Source: Clostridia bacterium
GTDB lineage: Bacteria > Bacillota_A > Clostridia > Christensenellales > Borkfalkiaceae
Length of the DNA stretch: 18,752 bases
Assembly (NCBI GenBank): GCA_017462505.1
Contig: JAFTQY010000086.1
Coordinates: 1 to 18,752 of the forward strand
Direction of reading: 5' to 3'
In this document: one piece after another, positions 1-7,587 of the stretch
How positions within the stretch are numbered: position 1 is the stretch's first letter
Layout of the letters: each line of letters starts with the position of its first letter
The notes under the pieces: model-generated
Database searches by the model: none
Seen by the model: only the letters and a program-made list of their open reading frames with translations
What the model was told of the DNA's origin: nothing
Position numbers and translations under genes: made by a program

Positions 1-833
1 ATTTTACCAAAATGCAATCTTGCGGCAACGATTATATCGTATTTGATAACCGCGACGGCAAAATTACCTGCCCCGAATCGATTGCGGTCAACTACGTACA
101 GCCCCATTACGGAATCGGCGGCGACGGTATCGTTCTGATTGAATCGTCCGAGGTAGCGGACGCGAAGATCCGTATTTTCAACGCGGACGGCAAGGAAGCC
201 CCTACGGGCGGTAACGCGATCCGTTGCGTAGGCAAATATCTCTACGAAAAGGGTATCGTTCGCAAAAACGATTTGAAGATTGAAATGCTGTCGGGCGTTT
301 ACGACGTTAAGGTATATTCGTTCAGCGGCAAAGTAAACACCGCCAGCGTAAACCTCGGCAAAGCGGAGCTTGCAGGCAAGAAGATCCCTTGCGTTTGGGA
401 CGAAGAACAGATCGTCGGGAAAAAGGTAAATATCGCCGGTAAGGATTACGAGGTGACCCTTGTCAACGTCGGCAATCCCCATTGCGTGGTATTCTGCGAT
501 CAGGTAGACGCGATCAAGGTGAAGAAAGTAGGGCCTTATTTTGAAAACAGCAAATATTTCCCCGAAGGCGTCAACACCGAATTTATCCGTATCGTCAACA
601 AAGTCACGATTAAAATGCGCGTTTGGGAACGCGGTAGCGGCGAAACGTGGGCTTGCGGTACGGGTGCTTGCGCGGCGGTCGTTGCGGCGGTACTTGCGGG
701 CTATTGCGAAAAGGACACGAACGTCACCGTGAAACTGCGCGGCGGCGACTTGACGGTAAACTATCATTCGGATGGCGACGTGGAATTGATGGGCAATGTA
801 AAAACGGTATACGAGGGAACGCTTGAAATTTAA
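1..833 (+). CDS. dapF: Diaminopimelate epimerase (5' end cut by window)
   Basis: DapF converts LL- to meso-diaminopimelate in the cytoplasm, the step that supplies DAP for peptidoglycan and lysine. The frame is open to the window edge; the codons before the ATG at 12 read F-T-K, giving FTKMQSCGNDYIVFD, which matches the DapF N-terminus, so the true start lies just upstream. Counting from the ATG at 12, family features are GIGGDG (34-39), IFNADG (55-60), GGNAIRC (66-72), NVGNPHCV near 152-159 and ERGSGETWACGTGAC around 206-220. The second catalytic cysteine is present (C215 in ACGTG). The first, normally the Cys of CGNG, is glycine here (G66). Length is normal for the family (about 275-280). 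It is the first visible gene of a + strand operon, with 34 bases to the next gene. The family call is firm; whether this copy is a normal epimerase is open because of the missing cysteine. Confidence 0.93.
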   Translation, partial: FTKMQSCGNDYIVFDNRDGKITCPESIAVNYVQPHYGIGGDGIVLIESSEVADAKIRIFNADGKEAPTGGNAIRCVGKYLYEKGIVRKNDLKIEMLSGVYDVKVYSFSGKVNTASVNLGKAELAGKKIPCVWDEEQIVGKKVNIAGKDYEVTLVNVGNPHCVVFCDQVDAIKVKKVGPYFENSKYFPEGVNTEFIRIVNKVTIKMRVWERGSGETWACGTGACAAVVAAVLAGYCEKDTNVTVKLRGGDLTVNYHSDGDVELMGNVKTVYEGTLEI

Positions 834-841
834 TTTCGGCG

Positions 842-863
842 TTCTCCGATAAAAACAGGAGAA
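842..863 (+). promoter_or_regulatory. Small hairpin overlapping a ribosome-binding site
   Basis: TTCTCC (842-847) is an exact complement of GGAGAA (858-863) with a 10-base A-rich loop. The right arm contains most of the AGGAG ribosome site of the gene starting at 868. The stem could partly mask that site in the mRNA. With only 6 pairs and an A-rich loop it is weak and may be chance. Confidence 0.25.
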
Positions 864-867
864 TATC

Positions 868-1464
868 ATGGAAGCTTTTTACGAAGAAAGCTCTATCGCG
901 ACAACGGCAAAAAGGGGCGCGAAAAAATATAAAATTTACTCGTATTGCTCGTACTTTTTTATGGCGTTGGCAATACTGTCGTTGATTATAATTTTTATGT
1001 ACGTTCCCATTCAAGGAAATGCGGGCGGGCTGATTATGTCCTTTGCGACGGTGTTTTTATTCTTGGGGTTTTGGCTCTTTTTCAACCGTTTGCGCTCGAA
1101 TGCCAACGTCAGCTACGATTATTGCTTTGTTTCGGGTGAATTGCGTATTTCCAAGGTCATCAACATTAACAAAAGACGGCTGGTTGCAAAATTCGACGTG
1201 GAGGATATCGTGCAGCTCGGGGACGTAGACAGTCCGTCGTTCGACCGTTTCTATGCCGATCCTGTCTCTAAAAACGTCTTTTGCACCTCTAATGCCGAGG
1301 CGGCGGACGGGAAATTCTTTATGTATATCCTCGCGGAATATAACGGCAGAAAACTGTTCATTTTGGAATGTCGCGAGGCGCTTTTGATGAATATCATGAA
1401 ATTTGCAAAGCGTACCGCGCTCGATCACGACTACGTAATGCAGGAAAAGAAACAAAAGGTATGA
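868..1464 (+). CDS. Two-helix membrane protein of unknown function
   Basis: I do not recognise a function. The 198-residue protein starts at an ATG six bases after AGGAG (857-861). A basic N-terminus (about 15-22) is followed by two hydrophobic helices (about 25-46 and 54-74) with a short Gly/Asn turn between, and then a soluble, mixed-charge domain (about 80-198) that looks alpha/beta with several short beta-like stretches (DYCFVSGELRISKV, RRLVAKFDVEDIVQLGD). The basic linker after helix 2 and the basic N-terminus suggest both ends lie in the cytoplasm. Architecture resembles small conserved clostridial membrane proteins of the DUF6106 kind, but this is from memory and uncertain. Its stop overlaps the cysteine desulfurase start in ATGA, so the two are translationally coupled and lie in the dapF-thiI operon. 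No catalytic motif is visible. Confidence 0.85.
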   Translation: MEAFYEESSIATTAKRGAKKYKIYSYCSYFFMALAILSLIIIFMYVPIQGNAGGLIMSFATVFLFLGFWLFFNRLRSNANVSYDYCFVSGELRISKVININKRRLVAKFDVEDIVQLGDVDSPSFDRFYADPVSKNVFCTSNAEAADGKFFMYILAEYNGRKLFILECREALLMNIMKFAKRTALDHDYVMQEKKQKV

Positions 1465-2591
1465 TTTATCTGGATAATGCCGCCACGACCAAGCCTTGCG
1501 CAGAGGCGTTTGAACGTGCTACGGCGTACGTAACGGAAAAATTTTATAATCCCTCCGCGTTGTATAAGGAGGGCTTTGCGATGCAGGGCGAGCTGAAAAA
1601 GGCGCGCTCCGCTTTGCTTTCTAAGGTCGCGGACGAAAGCGCGTTTGAGCTTGTATTTACCTCGTGCGGTACGGAATCGGACAATCAGGCGATTTTTTCC
1701 TTTGCGCGCAGGGGTAACGCCGTTACGACGGCGGGGGAACATTCCGCGGTGTCGGCGGCGTTTCAGGAATTAAAAACGCGGGGCGTGGCAGAACCGCGCT
1801 TTGCGCCGCTTAACAAGGATGGCACGGTAAACGTGGAGAAATTGCTCGCGCTCGTGGACGATAAAACGTCCTTTGTGTCCGTAATGCACGTAAACAACGA
1901 AATCGGCGCGATCAACGATATCAATACGATTGCAAAGCTTGTCAAGGCGAAAAATCCGCGGGTTATTTTCCACAGCGACGGCGTGCAGGCGTACGGAAAA
2001 CTGCCGTTTAAGCTTGCAAAAGAAGTGGATTTGTATTCGGTCAGCGCGCACAAAATTGGCGGTTTAAAGGGCGTTGGCGGGCTGATAAAGCGGAAATCCT
2101 TGGTTTTGCCTGCCTACATTATCGGTGGCGGTCAGGAAAGCGGTCGGCGTAGCGGCACGGAAAATACCTTCGGTATCATGCAATTCGTCTATGCGGCAGA
2201 AGAAAAGTTTGCCACGTTAAAAGACGATTACGCGCGTTTGACGGAATATAGAGAAACGCTTTGGTCGGCGCTCGATAAAGAGGTGTACACGCGGCTTTCG
2301 CCTGAAAGCGGTACGCCGTACATACTCAGCGTATCGGCGGTGGGCTTGCGCGGTGAAATCCTGCTCCACATGGCAGACGATAAGGGATTGATCGTCGGAA
2401 CGGGCTCGGCGTGTTCGTCGAACGCGAAAAACCGTTACAGCAAAGTGATTTTGGCGTGCGGTTACGATGAAAAGACGGCGGACGGTGTGCTCAGGATAAG
2501 CTTTTCTTGCGATACGATGGCGGAAGAGGTGGCGCAAGCGGCGCAGATTTTAAACGAGATCGGCAACGATCTGAAAAAACGTATGAAATAA
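1461..2591 (+). CDS. Cysteine desulfurase (NifS/IscS-like, ThiI partner)
   Basis: A PLP enzyme that takes sulfur from cysteine as an enzyme-bound persulfide and hands it to an acceptor. The 376-residue protein starts at the ATG at 1461, giving MIYLDNAATT, the classic N-terminus; the frame is open further upstream, but that would intrude deeply on the previous gene. Visible motifs: DNAATT (5-10), GEHSAV in place of the usual TEHHA, the PLP lysine in SAHKIGG (K198), GGGQESGRRSGTEN, and the persulfide cysteine C318 in GTGSACSS. It overlaps the preceding gene by four bases (ATGA), and thiI begins 11 bases after its stop. In Bacillus subtilis a cysteine desulfurase next to thiI (NifZ) feeds ThiI specifically; the same role in 4-thiouridine formation is inferred here. 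A general Fe-S role cannot be excluded, but no iscU- or sufU-like gene is nearby. Confidence 0.95.
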   Translation: MIYLDNAATTKPCAEAFERATAYVTEKFYNPSALYKEGFAMQGELKKARSALLSKVADESAFELVFTSCGTESDNQAIFSFARRGNAVTTAGEHSAVSAAFQELKTRGVAEPRFAPLNKDGTVNVEKLLALVDDKTSFVSVMHVNNEIGAINDINTIAKLVKAKNPRVIFHSDGVQAYGKLPFKLAKEVDLYSVSAHKIGGLKGVGGLIKRKSLVLPAYIIGGGQESGRRSGTENTFGIMQFVYAAEEKFATLKDDYARLTEYRETLWSALDKEVYTRLSPESGTPYILSVSAVGLRGEILLHMADDKGLIVGTGSACSSNAKNRYSKVILACGYDEKTADGVLRISFSCDTMAEEVAQAAQILNEIGNDLKKRMK

Positions 2592-2602
2592 GGAAAACCG
2601 AG

Positions 2603-3763
2603 ATGAAAAGAGTAATCAGTATTCGTTATGCGGAAATCTATTTGAAAGGTAAAAATAGAGGATTTTTTGAGGGGAAATTTGAAAGAAATCTGCAAAAATC
2701 CTTAAAAGGCATAAATTATAAATTTGTAAAACAGAGCGGTCGTTATCTTATTGAGGACTTCGCGGAAGAGGAAACGGAAAACATTGTAGAACGTTTGAAA
2801 AAGGTGTTCGGCGTGCACACGATCAGCGTCGCGTACGAAACCTCGTCCGATTTGGATTCGATTTTCGAGGTAGCAAAACTGCTTTTAAAGCCCAGCGGCA
2901 CGTTTAAGGTGGAATCTCATCGCGGCGATAAAAAATATCCCATGACTTCGGTAGAGATCAGCCGCGAGCTTGGCGGTATGATTTTGGATTATGCCAAGGG
3001 CAAGCTGTCCGTGGACGTGCACAACCCGTCCTTTACCGTCCGCGTGGACATTCGCGAGCTTGGGCGCGCGTTGGTGTTTGGGGATTATATCGAGGGCGCA
3101 AACGGTATGCCCGTAGGTACGGCGGGGAAAGGCTTGCTGTTGCTCTCGGGCGGTATCGACAGCCCCGTTGCGGGGCACATGATGGCAAAGCGCGGTATGA
3201 TCGTCGAATGTCTGCATTTCCACAGCTATCCGTATACCAACATGCAAGCCAAAGAAAAGGTGGTGGAGCTTGCTAATATCCTTTCGCAATACACGGGGGT
3301 AAAACGTCTGTATTCGATTAAAGTAACGGATATTCAAGAGGCGATCCACGAGCATTGTAAATCGGAATATATGATCACCCTTTTACGCCGTTTTATGTAC
3401 CGTCTTGCGGAAACGCAAGCCAAAAAGCTTGGCGCGCAATGCCTGATCACAGGGGAAAGCTTGGGGCAGGTTGCCAGCCAGACGATCGAGGGGGTCACCT
3501 CGTCAAATTCGGTGGTAGAAACGTTGCCCGTGCTCCGTCCGCTGATCGGTTTTGATAAAAACGAAATTATCGACCGTTCGGTAAAAATCGGCTCGTACGA
3601 AACGTCCATTTTACCGTATGAAGACTGTTGCACGGTGTTTTTGCCCGATTTTCCCGTGACCCGTCCAAAGCTTGAAGACGTTCTTCGCGAAGAGAAAAAG
3701 CTGGATATAGAGGGCTTGTTAGAGGGCGCGCTTGCAACCTTGGAAGTGATCGATATCGAATAA
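2603..3763 (+). CDS. thiI: tRNA 4-thiouridine synthetase ThiI (short form)
   Basis: ThiI adenylates U8 of tRNA and replaces its oxygen with sulfur delivered by a cysteine desulfurase; in many bacteria it also serves thiamine thiazole synthesis. The chosen ATG at 2603 (MKRVISIRYAEIYLKGKN) matches the ThiI start and follows AAGGA; an upstream in-frame start at 2507 would overlap the desulfurase by 85 bases and is rejected. Domains: NFLD-like N-terminus (1-60), THUMP (about 60-165), and a PP-loop ATP pyrophosphatase domain with SGGIDS (182-187) and GESLGQVASQT. C342 and C343 in YEDCCTVFLP match the region of the E. coli catalytic Cys344. At 386 residues it ends without a rhodanese domain, as in Bacillus, so the persulfide must come directly from the desulfurase encoded just upstream. 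It is the last gene of the operon and is followed by a strong terminator. Confidence 0.96.
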   Translation: MKRVISIRYAEIYLKGKNRGFFEGKFERNLQKSLKGINYKFVKQSGRYLIEDFAEEETENIVERLKKVFGVHTISVAYETSSDLDSIFEVAKLLLKPSGTFKVESHRGDKKYPMTSVEISRELGGMILDYAKGKLSVDVHNPSFTVRVDIRELGRALVFGDYIEGANGMPVGTAGKGLLLLSGGIDSPVAGHMMAKRGMIVECLHFHSYPYTNMQAKEKVVELANILSQYTGVKRLYSIKVTDIQEAIHEHCKSEYMITLLRRFMYRLAETQAKKLGAQCLITGESLGQVASQTIEGVTSSNSVVETLPVLRPLIGFDKNEIIDRSVKIGSYETSILPYEDCCTVFLPDFPVTRPKLEDVLREEKKLDIEGLLEGALATLEVIDIE

Positions 3764-3791
3764 ATAACAGCGTAAAATAACGTAAAAATTG

Positions 3792-3826
3792 ACGCCCGTC
3801 GGCGGTTTTCCGACGGGCGTTTTTTT
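3792..3826 (+). terminator. Rho-independent terminator after thiI (probably bidirectional)
   Basis: A perfect 11-base stem, ACGCCCGTCGG (3792-3802) with CCGACGGGCGT (3810-3820), has a 7-base loop and is followed by TTTTTT (3821-3826). On the opposite strand the hairpin comes directly after the stop of the convergent PBP gene and is followed by a weaker CAATTTTTAC tail, so it likely stops both transcripts. Confidence 0.93.
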
Positions 3827-6065
3827 AATATTCCCACCAATTTTTTCCTAACATTTCTTCCTCTTTTTCGGTGTGATTTTCGTTTTCCTGCGTGGATACG
3901 GCGGGCAGAGTTATGCTTTTTCCAACGTTGTTTTCGTATATGGGCGTGACTGTATAAATATACCGTTTATTCATTTCTATTGTATCGTCAGTGAATTCCT
4001 TTAAAGCATTTCCGTCGTACAAAACGACGCCCTTTTTGTCGTCTGTTCTTTCTATTTTATAGCGATAATATTGCGGTGTGCGTTCGTCAAAAACGATATG
4101 AACCACGCCGTTTTTTACGTTTAGCGAGGGGGAAGTAATGGTCGGGTTTGAAAAGGAAGTGCTTTTATTTAAAGGAATTGCGCTCTCTTTGAACAGCTCT
4201 TTAAAAACATAGGCGCTTGGCGCGGCGTCGTCGGCTAAGGTCAACGTGTGGTTTTGCTGATATGCCGTTTTATCCAAGGCGATCTCTTTCACGCCATCGG
4301 GGCGTAAAAACTTCGGCTGAGGTATGCTTTTAGCGGTGAGATGATTGCATAAATATTCGTTTATCCCTAAGAGAAAAGAACAGGGCAAACCGCCGCCTGT
4401 GTACTCGATTTTGCTATTATCTGCGTTGCCCAGCCATACGGAAACAAGGTCCTTTGCGGTGTAGGATAACGCGTACGCGTCCGTGTTCCCGTTTACTGTG
4501 CCCACCGTGCCCGTTTTGGCGGCGATTTCGCAAGGTAGAGAACGTAATTTTTTCGCTGTGCCGTTGGTGGCTGTGGTCTTTAAAACGTCGCTCATAAGGT
4601 AGGCGGTCTGCGCGGAAAACACCTGCGTTTTCTCTTCGGACTTTTGATACACTGTTTCGCCGTTGATCTTGATTTTTGCAATAAACCCGCAGGGCTGAAA
4701 AACGCCGCCGTTTGCAAGGGCGGAATACGCCGCGCTCACGTCGGACAACGAAAACCCGTTTTTCATTCCGCCGAGCGCAAGCGCGAGGGAATAGTCTTCC
4801 CGTTCGACAGGCAAACGCAAGCCTTCCATATACTTTGCGGCGCGTTCGATACCAACGCTTTCCAAGGTCTTGACGGCGGGCACGTTTAGGCTCTTTTCCA
4901 CCGCCTCGCGCATGCTGACGTAGCCATGATACGCGCCGCCGTAATTTTCGGGCGCATATCCGCCGTAATTGATTTTTTCGTCCAAAATCGGGGTGGCGGG
5001 GGATAATAGGTTTTCTTCCAGAGCAGGTGCGTATACAAGCAGTGGCTTGATCAGCGATCCGGGCAGGCGCTCTATATTTCCAACAGAGGAAACGCATCCC
5101 TTAAAAAGGCGGCGTTCATTGTCTAAAACCATGATCGTTTTGTCCGTTTCCGTGTGATTTTTCGCCAACTCTTCCAGCTCGGTTTGCAGGGCTTGGTCAA
5201 GATAGGTTTCTATCTCGACGTTCCCGCCGACGGTAAAGCCGCATCGCGCGGAAAGGTCGGTCAGCTCGTCGAAAACAAAGTGTAAAAAGCCCGTATTGCA
5301 AAAGGAAACGCCGCGCGTGGGCAAGGGCTCGCCCAAGGCGGTTTGACGTTGGTTTTCGGTAATTTTGCCGTTTGCCTGCATCAAAGCCAACACGCTTTCC
5401 TTGCGCTTTTGACAACGGTCGGGGTTTTTAAACGGGGAATAGTTGTTGGGGGATTTTACCAGCCCCGCCAAAATTGCGCCGTCGGATAAAGTCAGCTCGC
5501 TCGGCGTTTTTTGAAAATAAAAATCGGCAGCGGCTACAATGCCGAAACAGCTATGCCCGAAATAGATCGTGTTTAGGTATTTTTCCAAAATTTCGTCTTT
5601 TTCGTACCGTTTTTCAAGCTGCCTTGTCAGTTTCCATTCCTGCAATTTCCGTTTCACCGTTTTTTCTTGACTAAGATGAGTGTTTTTAATCAGTTGTTGA
5701 GAGATAGTGGACGCACCCTCTTTAAAAGCGCCCGCCTTTACGTTGTTTAAAACCGCTCTGCCGATACGGAGCATATCAAACCCGCCGTGTTTATAAAACC
5801 GTTTGTCCTCGGTGCTGACAAAGGCGTCTTTCACGTGCTGGGGCACGTCCTTTATCGAAACGGTCTGTGCGCGGGAAATCGCAGAAACGCCCTTGACAGG
5901 CTCGCTGTCTTGATCGTATACGACGACGTTTTTTTCGCTTAAAACAAGCTTTTGAGGATCGAGCGCAACGTTTTTTGTGACGGCGACGTAGTACCCAAGG
6001 ACAAATACCGTAGCGAGGATAAACAGCAGAAAGCCTACCCATAAAATTTTCTTAATAATCTTCAT
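3825..6065 (-). CDS. Class A penicillin-binding protein (transglycosylase/transpeptidase)
   Basis: A bifunctional peptidoglycan synthase (PBP1a/PonA type) that polymerises lipid II into glycan and crosslinks stem peptides outside the membrane. The 746 residues hold: a basic start and one anchor helix (about 7-29); a GT51 glycosyltransferase domain with catalytic E86 in EDKRFYKHGG (86-95), GASTISQQ (118-124 region) and ILEKYLNTIYFG (159-170); a transpeptidase domain with active serine S337 in GSLIK (SxxK), S392-L-N (SxN) and K517-T-G (KTG). Residues about 660-725 form a fibronectin type III-like module, followed by an acidic tail ending NWWEY. It is a lone - strand gene, convergent with thiI and divergent from miaB. 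No convincing Shine-Dalgarno sequence precedes the ATG at 6065, and I see no clear promoter; the start is kept because it gives a proper anchor helix. Confidence 0.95.
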   Translation of the reverse strand: MKIIKKILWVGFLLFILATVFVLGYYVAVTKNVALDPQKLVLSEKNVVVYDQDSEPVKGVSAISRAQTVSIKDVPQHVKDAFVSTEDKRFYKHGGFDMLRIGRAVLNNVKAGAFKEGASTISQQLIKNTHLSQEKTVKRKLQEWKLTRQLEKRYEKDEILEKYLNTIYFGHSCFGIVAAADFYFQKTPSELTLSDGAILAGLVKSPNNYSPFKNPDRCQKRKESVLALMQANGKITENQRQTALGEPLPTRGVSFCNTGFLHFVFDELTDLSARCGFTVGGNVEIETYLDQALQTELEELAKNHTETDKTIMVLDNERRLFKGCVSSVGNIERLPGSLIKPLLVYAPALEENLLSPATPILDEKINYGGYAPENYGGAYHGYVSMREAVEKSLNVPAVKTLESVGIERAAKYMEGLRLPVEREDYSLALALGGMKNGFSLSDVSAAYSALANGGVFQPCGFIAKIKINGETVYQKSEEKTQVFSAQTAYLMSDVLKTTATNGTAKKLRSLPCEIAAKTGTVGTVNGNTDAYALSYTAKDLVSVWLGNADNSKIEYTGGGLPCSFLLGINEYLCNHLTAKSIPQPKFLRPDGVKEIALDKTAYQQNHTLTLADDAAPSAYVFKELFKESAIPLNKSTSFSNPTITSPSLNVKNGVVHIVFDERTPQYYRYKIERTDDKKGVVLYDGNALKEFTDDTIEMNKRYIYTVTPIYENNVGKSITLPAVSTQENENHTEKEEEMLGKNWWEY

Positions 6066-6078
6066 CGTCGGCAGTATG

Positions 6079-6107
6079 CGCGGTTTGCCGCCTTTTAATC
6101 GCGGTTT
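6079..6107. repeat. 8-base direct repeat upstream of the PBP gene
   Basis: CGCGGTTT occurs at 6079-6086 and again at 6100-6107, a spacing of 21 bases (two helical turns), just ahead of the PBP start. It could be a regulator-binding site, but short repeats of this size can arise by chance and no known operator is recognised. Confidence 0.3.
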
Positions 6108-6154
6108 TTTATCACAAAATCTACGTCAAATCGCACGCGCGCACGCATAAAGAC

Positions 6155-6183
6155 TTGATAAATTTCAAAAAAAAGTGTATAAT
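6155..6183 (+). promoter_or_regulatory. Sigma-A promoter for miaB-mutS-mutL-miaA
   Basis: TTGATA (6155-6160) and TATAAT (6178-6183) are separated by exactly 17 bases, a near-consensus housekeeping promoter. The predicted start of transcription is near 6190, leaving a leader of about 49 bases before the miaB ATG at 6239. Confidence 0.85.
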
Positions 6184-6201
6184 GAAGAAAATAACTATAT
6201 C

Positions 6202-6218
6202 TTTTCGCGTAGCGAAAA
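6202..6218 (+). other. Small inverted repeat in the miaB leader
   Basis: TTTTCGC (6202-6208) and GCGAAAA (6212-6218) form a 7-base stem with a 3-base GTA loop, about 12 bases inside the predicted miaB transcript and ahead of the ribosome site. It may stabilise the 5' end of the message; function unknown. Confidence 0.35.
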
Positions 6219-6238
6219 AGGAAAGCAAAGAGAAAATT

Positions 6239-7561
6239 ATGTCGGGCAATTATCATATCGTGACCTACGGTTGTCAAATGAACGTACACGAATCGGAAAA
6301 GATCGCAGGGATACTCCGCCGCGTCGGCTATGAAAAGGAAACGGCGCTTGACGAGGCGGATATTATCGTGTTCAATACCTGCTGTATCCGTGAAAACGCC
6401 GAAAATCATGCGTTTGGCAATATCGGCGCGTTGAAAAAACTGAAAAAACAAAAACCCGAGCTCATCATTGCTGTCGGCGGTTGCATGACGCAGGAAAAGG
6501 GCAAAACGGAGGTTTTGAAAAAGAAATTCCCGTTCATCGATATCATGTTCGGGGCGTTGAATTTGGAGGAGCTTGGCGAGCTGATCTTGCGCAAGCGCGC
6601 ACAGAAGAAAAAGGTGATCGAGATCTGCGAAAAGGAAGGGGAGATCGTCGAAACGGACGACGCGTACCGCACCAGCTATCCCAACGCTTGGGTGAATATT
6701 ATGTACGGTTGCAATAATTTCTGTTCCTATTGTATCGTTCCGTACGTGCGGGGCAGAGAACGCTCGCGAAAGCCCGAACATATCCTTGCCGAAATTAAAA
6801 AACTGGTGGCAGAGGGGTATCGTGAAATTACTCTTCTTGGACAAAACGTCAATTCTTACGGCACGGATCGCGACGTGGGTATGACCTTTGCGCAGCTTTT
6901 GGATGCGGTCGCGTCGATCGAGGGGAAATTCCGCGTACGGTTTATGACCAGTCACCCCAAGGATTTTACCGAGGATGTAGTGCAGGTCATGGAAAAGCAC
7001 CGCAAGATATGCAGGCTTGTGCATTTGCCCGTGCAATCGGGGTCAAACGCTATTTTGCAGACGATGAACCGCCGTTATACCCGCGAGAAATATTTGGAAG
7101 AGATCGAAATGTTAAAATCCCGTCTGCCCGAGGCGGAGGTCACGACGGATATTATCGTCGGTTTCCCCGGGGAAACGGAAGAGGATTATCTGCAAACGGA
7201 AGATTTGGTCAAGACGGGAGATTACGCCTCGGCGTTTACCTTTGTGTATTCTCCCCGTCAGGGCACGAAAGCGGCGACCATGGAAAACCAAATTCCCGAA
7301 GATATTCAAAAGGATCGCATTATGCGGTTGGTGGATTTGGTTAATTCTCTCACCCGCAAAAAATCGGAAAAGTACGTGGGGAAAACGGTAGAGATCCTCT
7401 GCGAGGATTTTGATAAGAAAAAGGGCTTGTATTTGGGTCGCGACGAGTTCGGGCGCATGGGCTATTTTAAGAGCGAAAAAGACGTGGTCGGGGAATTTAT
7501 CTCTTTGAAGATCACGCGCGCCAACGGCATTTCGCTGTTTGGCGAAATCGTCGAAGAATAA
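6239..7561 (+). CDS. miaB: tRNA-2-methylthio-N6-dimethylallyladenosine synthase MiaB
   Basis: A radical SAM methylthiotransferase that adds the 2-methylthio group to i6A37 in tRNAs reading UNN codons. The 440-residue protein has three domains: an N-terminal MTTase domain with auxiliary-cluster cysteines C12 (YGCQMN), C48 (NTCCIRENA) and C82 (GGCMTQE); a radical SAM domain with C158-xxx-C162-xx-C165 in GCNNFCSYC and the GRERSR segment after it; and a C-terminal TRAM domain (about 375-440). The ATG at 6239 is chosen because an upstream in-frame TTG at 6155 forms the -35 box of the promoter and an ATG at 6182 lies in the -10 box, so neither is transcribed properly. The ribosome site is modest (AAAGGA, or AAGAGA nearer the start). 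It heads an operon that also carries miaA, whose product makes its substrate. Confidence 0.96.
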   Translation: MSGNYHIVTYGCQMNVHESEKIAGILRRVGYEKETALDEADIIVFNTCCIRENAENHAFGNIGALKKLKKQKPELIIAVGGCMTQEKGKTEVLKKKFPFIDIMFGALNLEELGELILRKRAQKKKVIEICEKEGEIVETDDAYRTSYPNAWVNIMYGCNNFCSYCIVPYVRGRERSRKPEHILAEIKKLVAEGYREITLLGQNVNSYGTDRDVGMTFAQLLDAVASIEGKFRVRFMTSHPKDFTEDVVQVMEKHRKICRLVHLPVQSGSNAILQTMNRRYTREKYLEEIEMLKSRLPEAEVTTDIIVGFPGETEEDYLQTEDLVKTGDYASAFTFVYSPRQGTKAATMENQIPEDIQKDRIMRLVDLVNSLTRKKSEKYVGKTVEILCEDFDKKKGLYLGRDEFGRMGYFKSEKDVVGEFISLKITRANGISLFGEIVEE

Positions 7562-7587
7562 GGGGAAAATAAAGGTAGGTTATCAAT

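Noticed and set aside
2507..2602. ThiI extended upstream to 2507
   Set aside because: It would overlap the desulfurase gene by 85 bases; the extra residues are Arg/Gly-rich out-of-frame read-through, and the ATG at 2603 has a ribosome site.
6155..6238. Longer MiaB starting at a TTG at 6155
   Set aside because: The TTG is the -35 box of a consensus promoter and the added residues are not MiaB-like; the ATG at 6239 gives the normal N-terminus.
6095..7036. Long - strand open frame opposite miaB
   Set aside because: Shadow of miaB; low-complexity Phe/Arg/His translation without recognisable domains.
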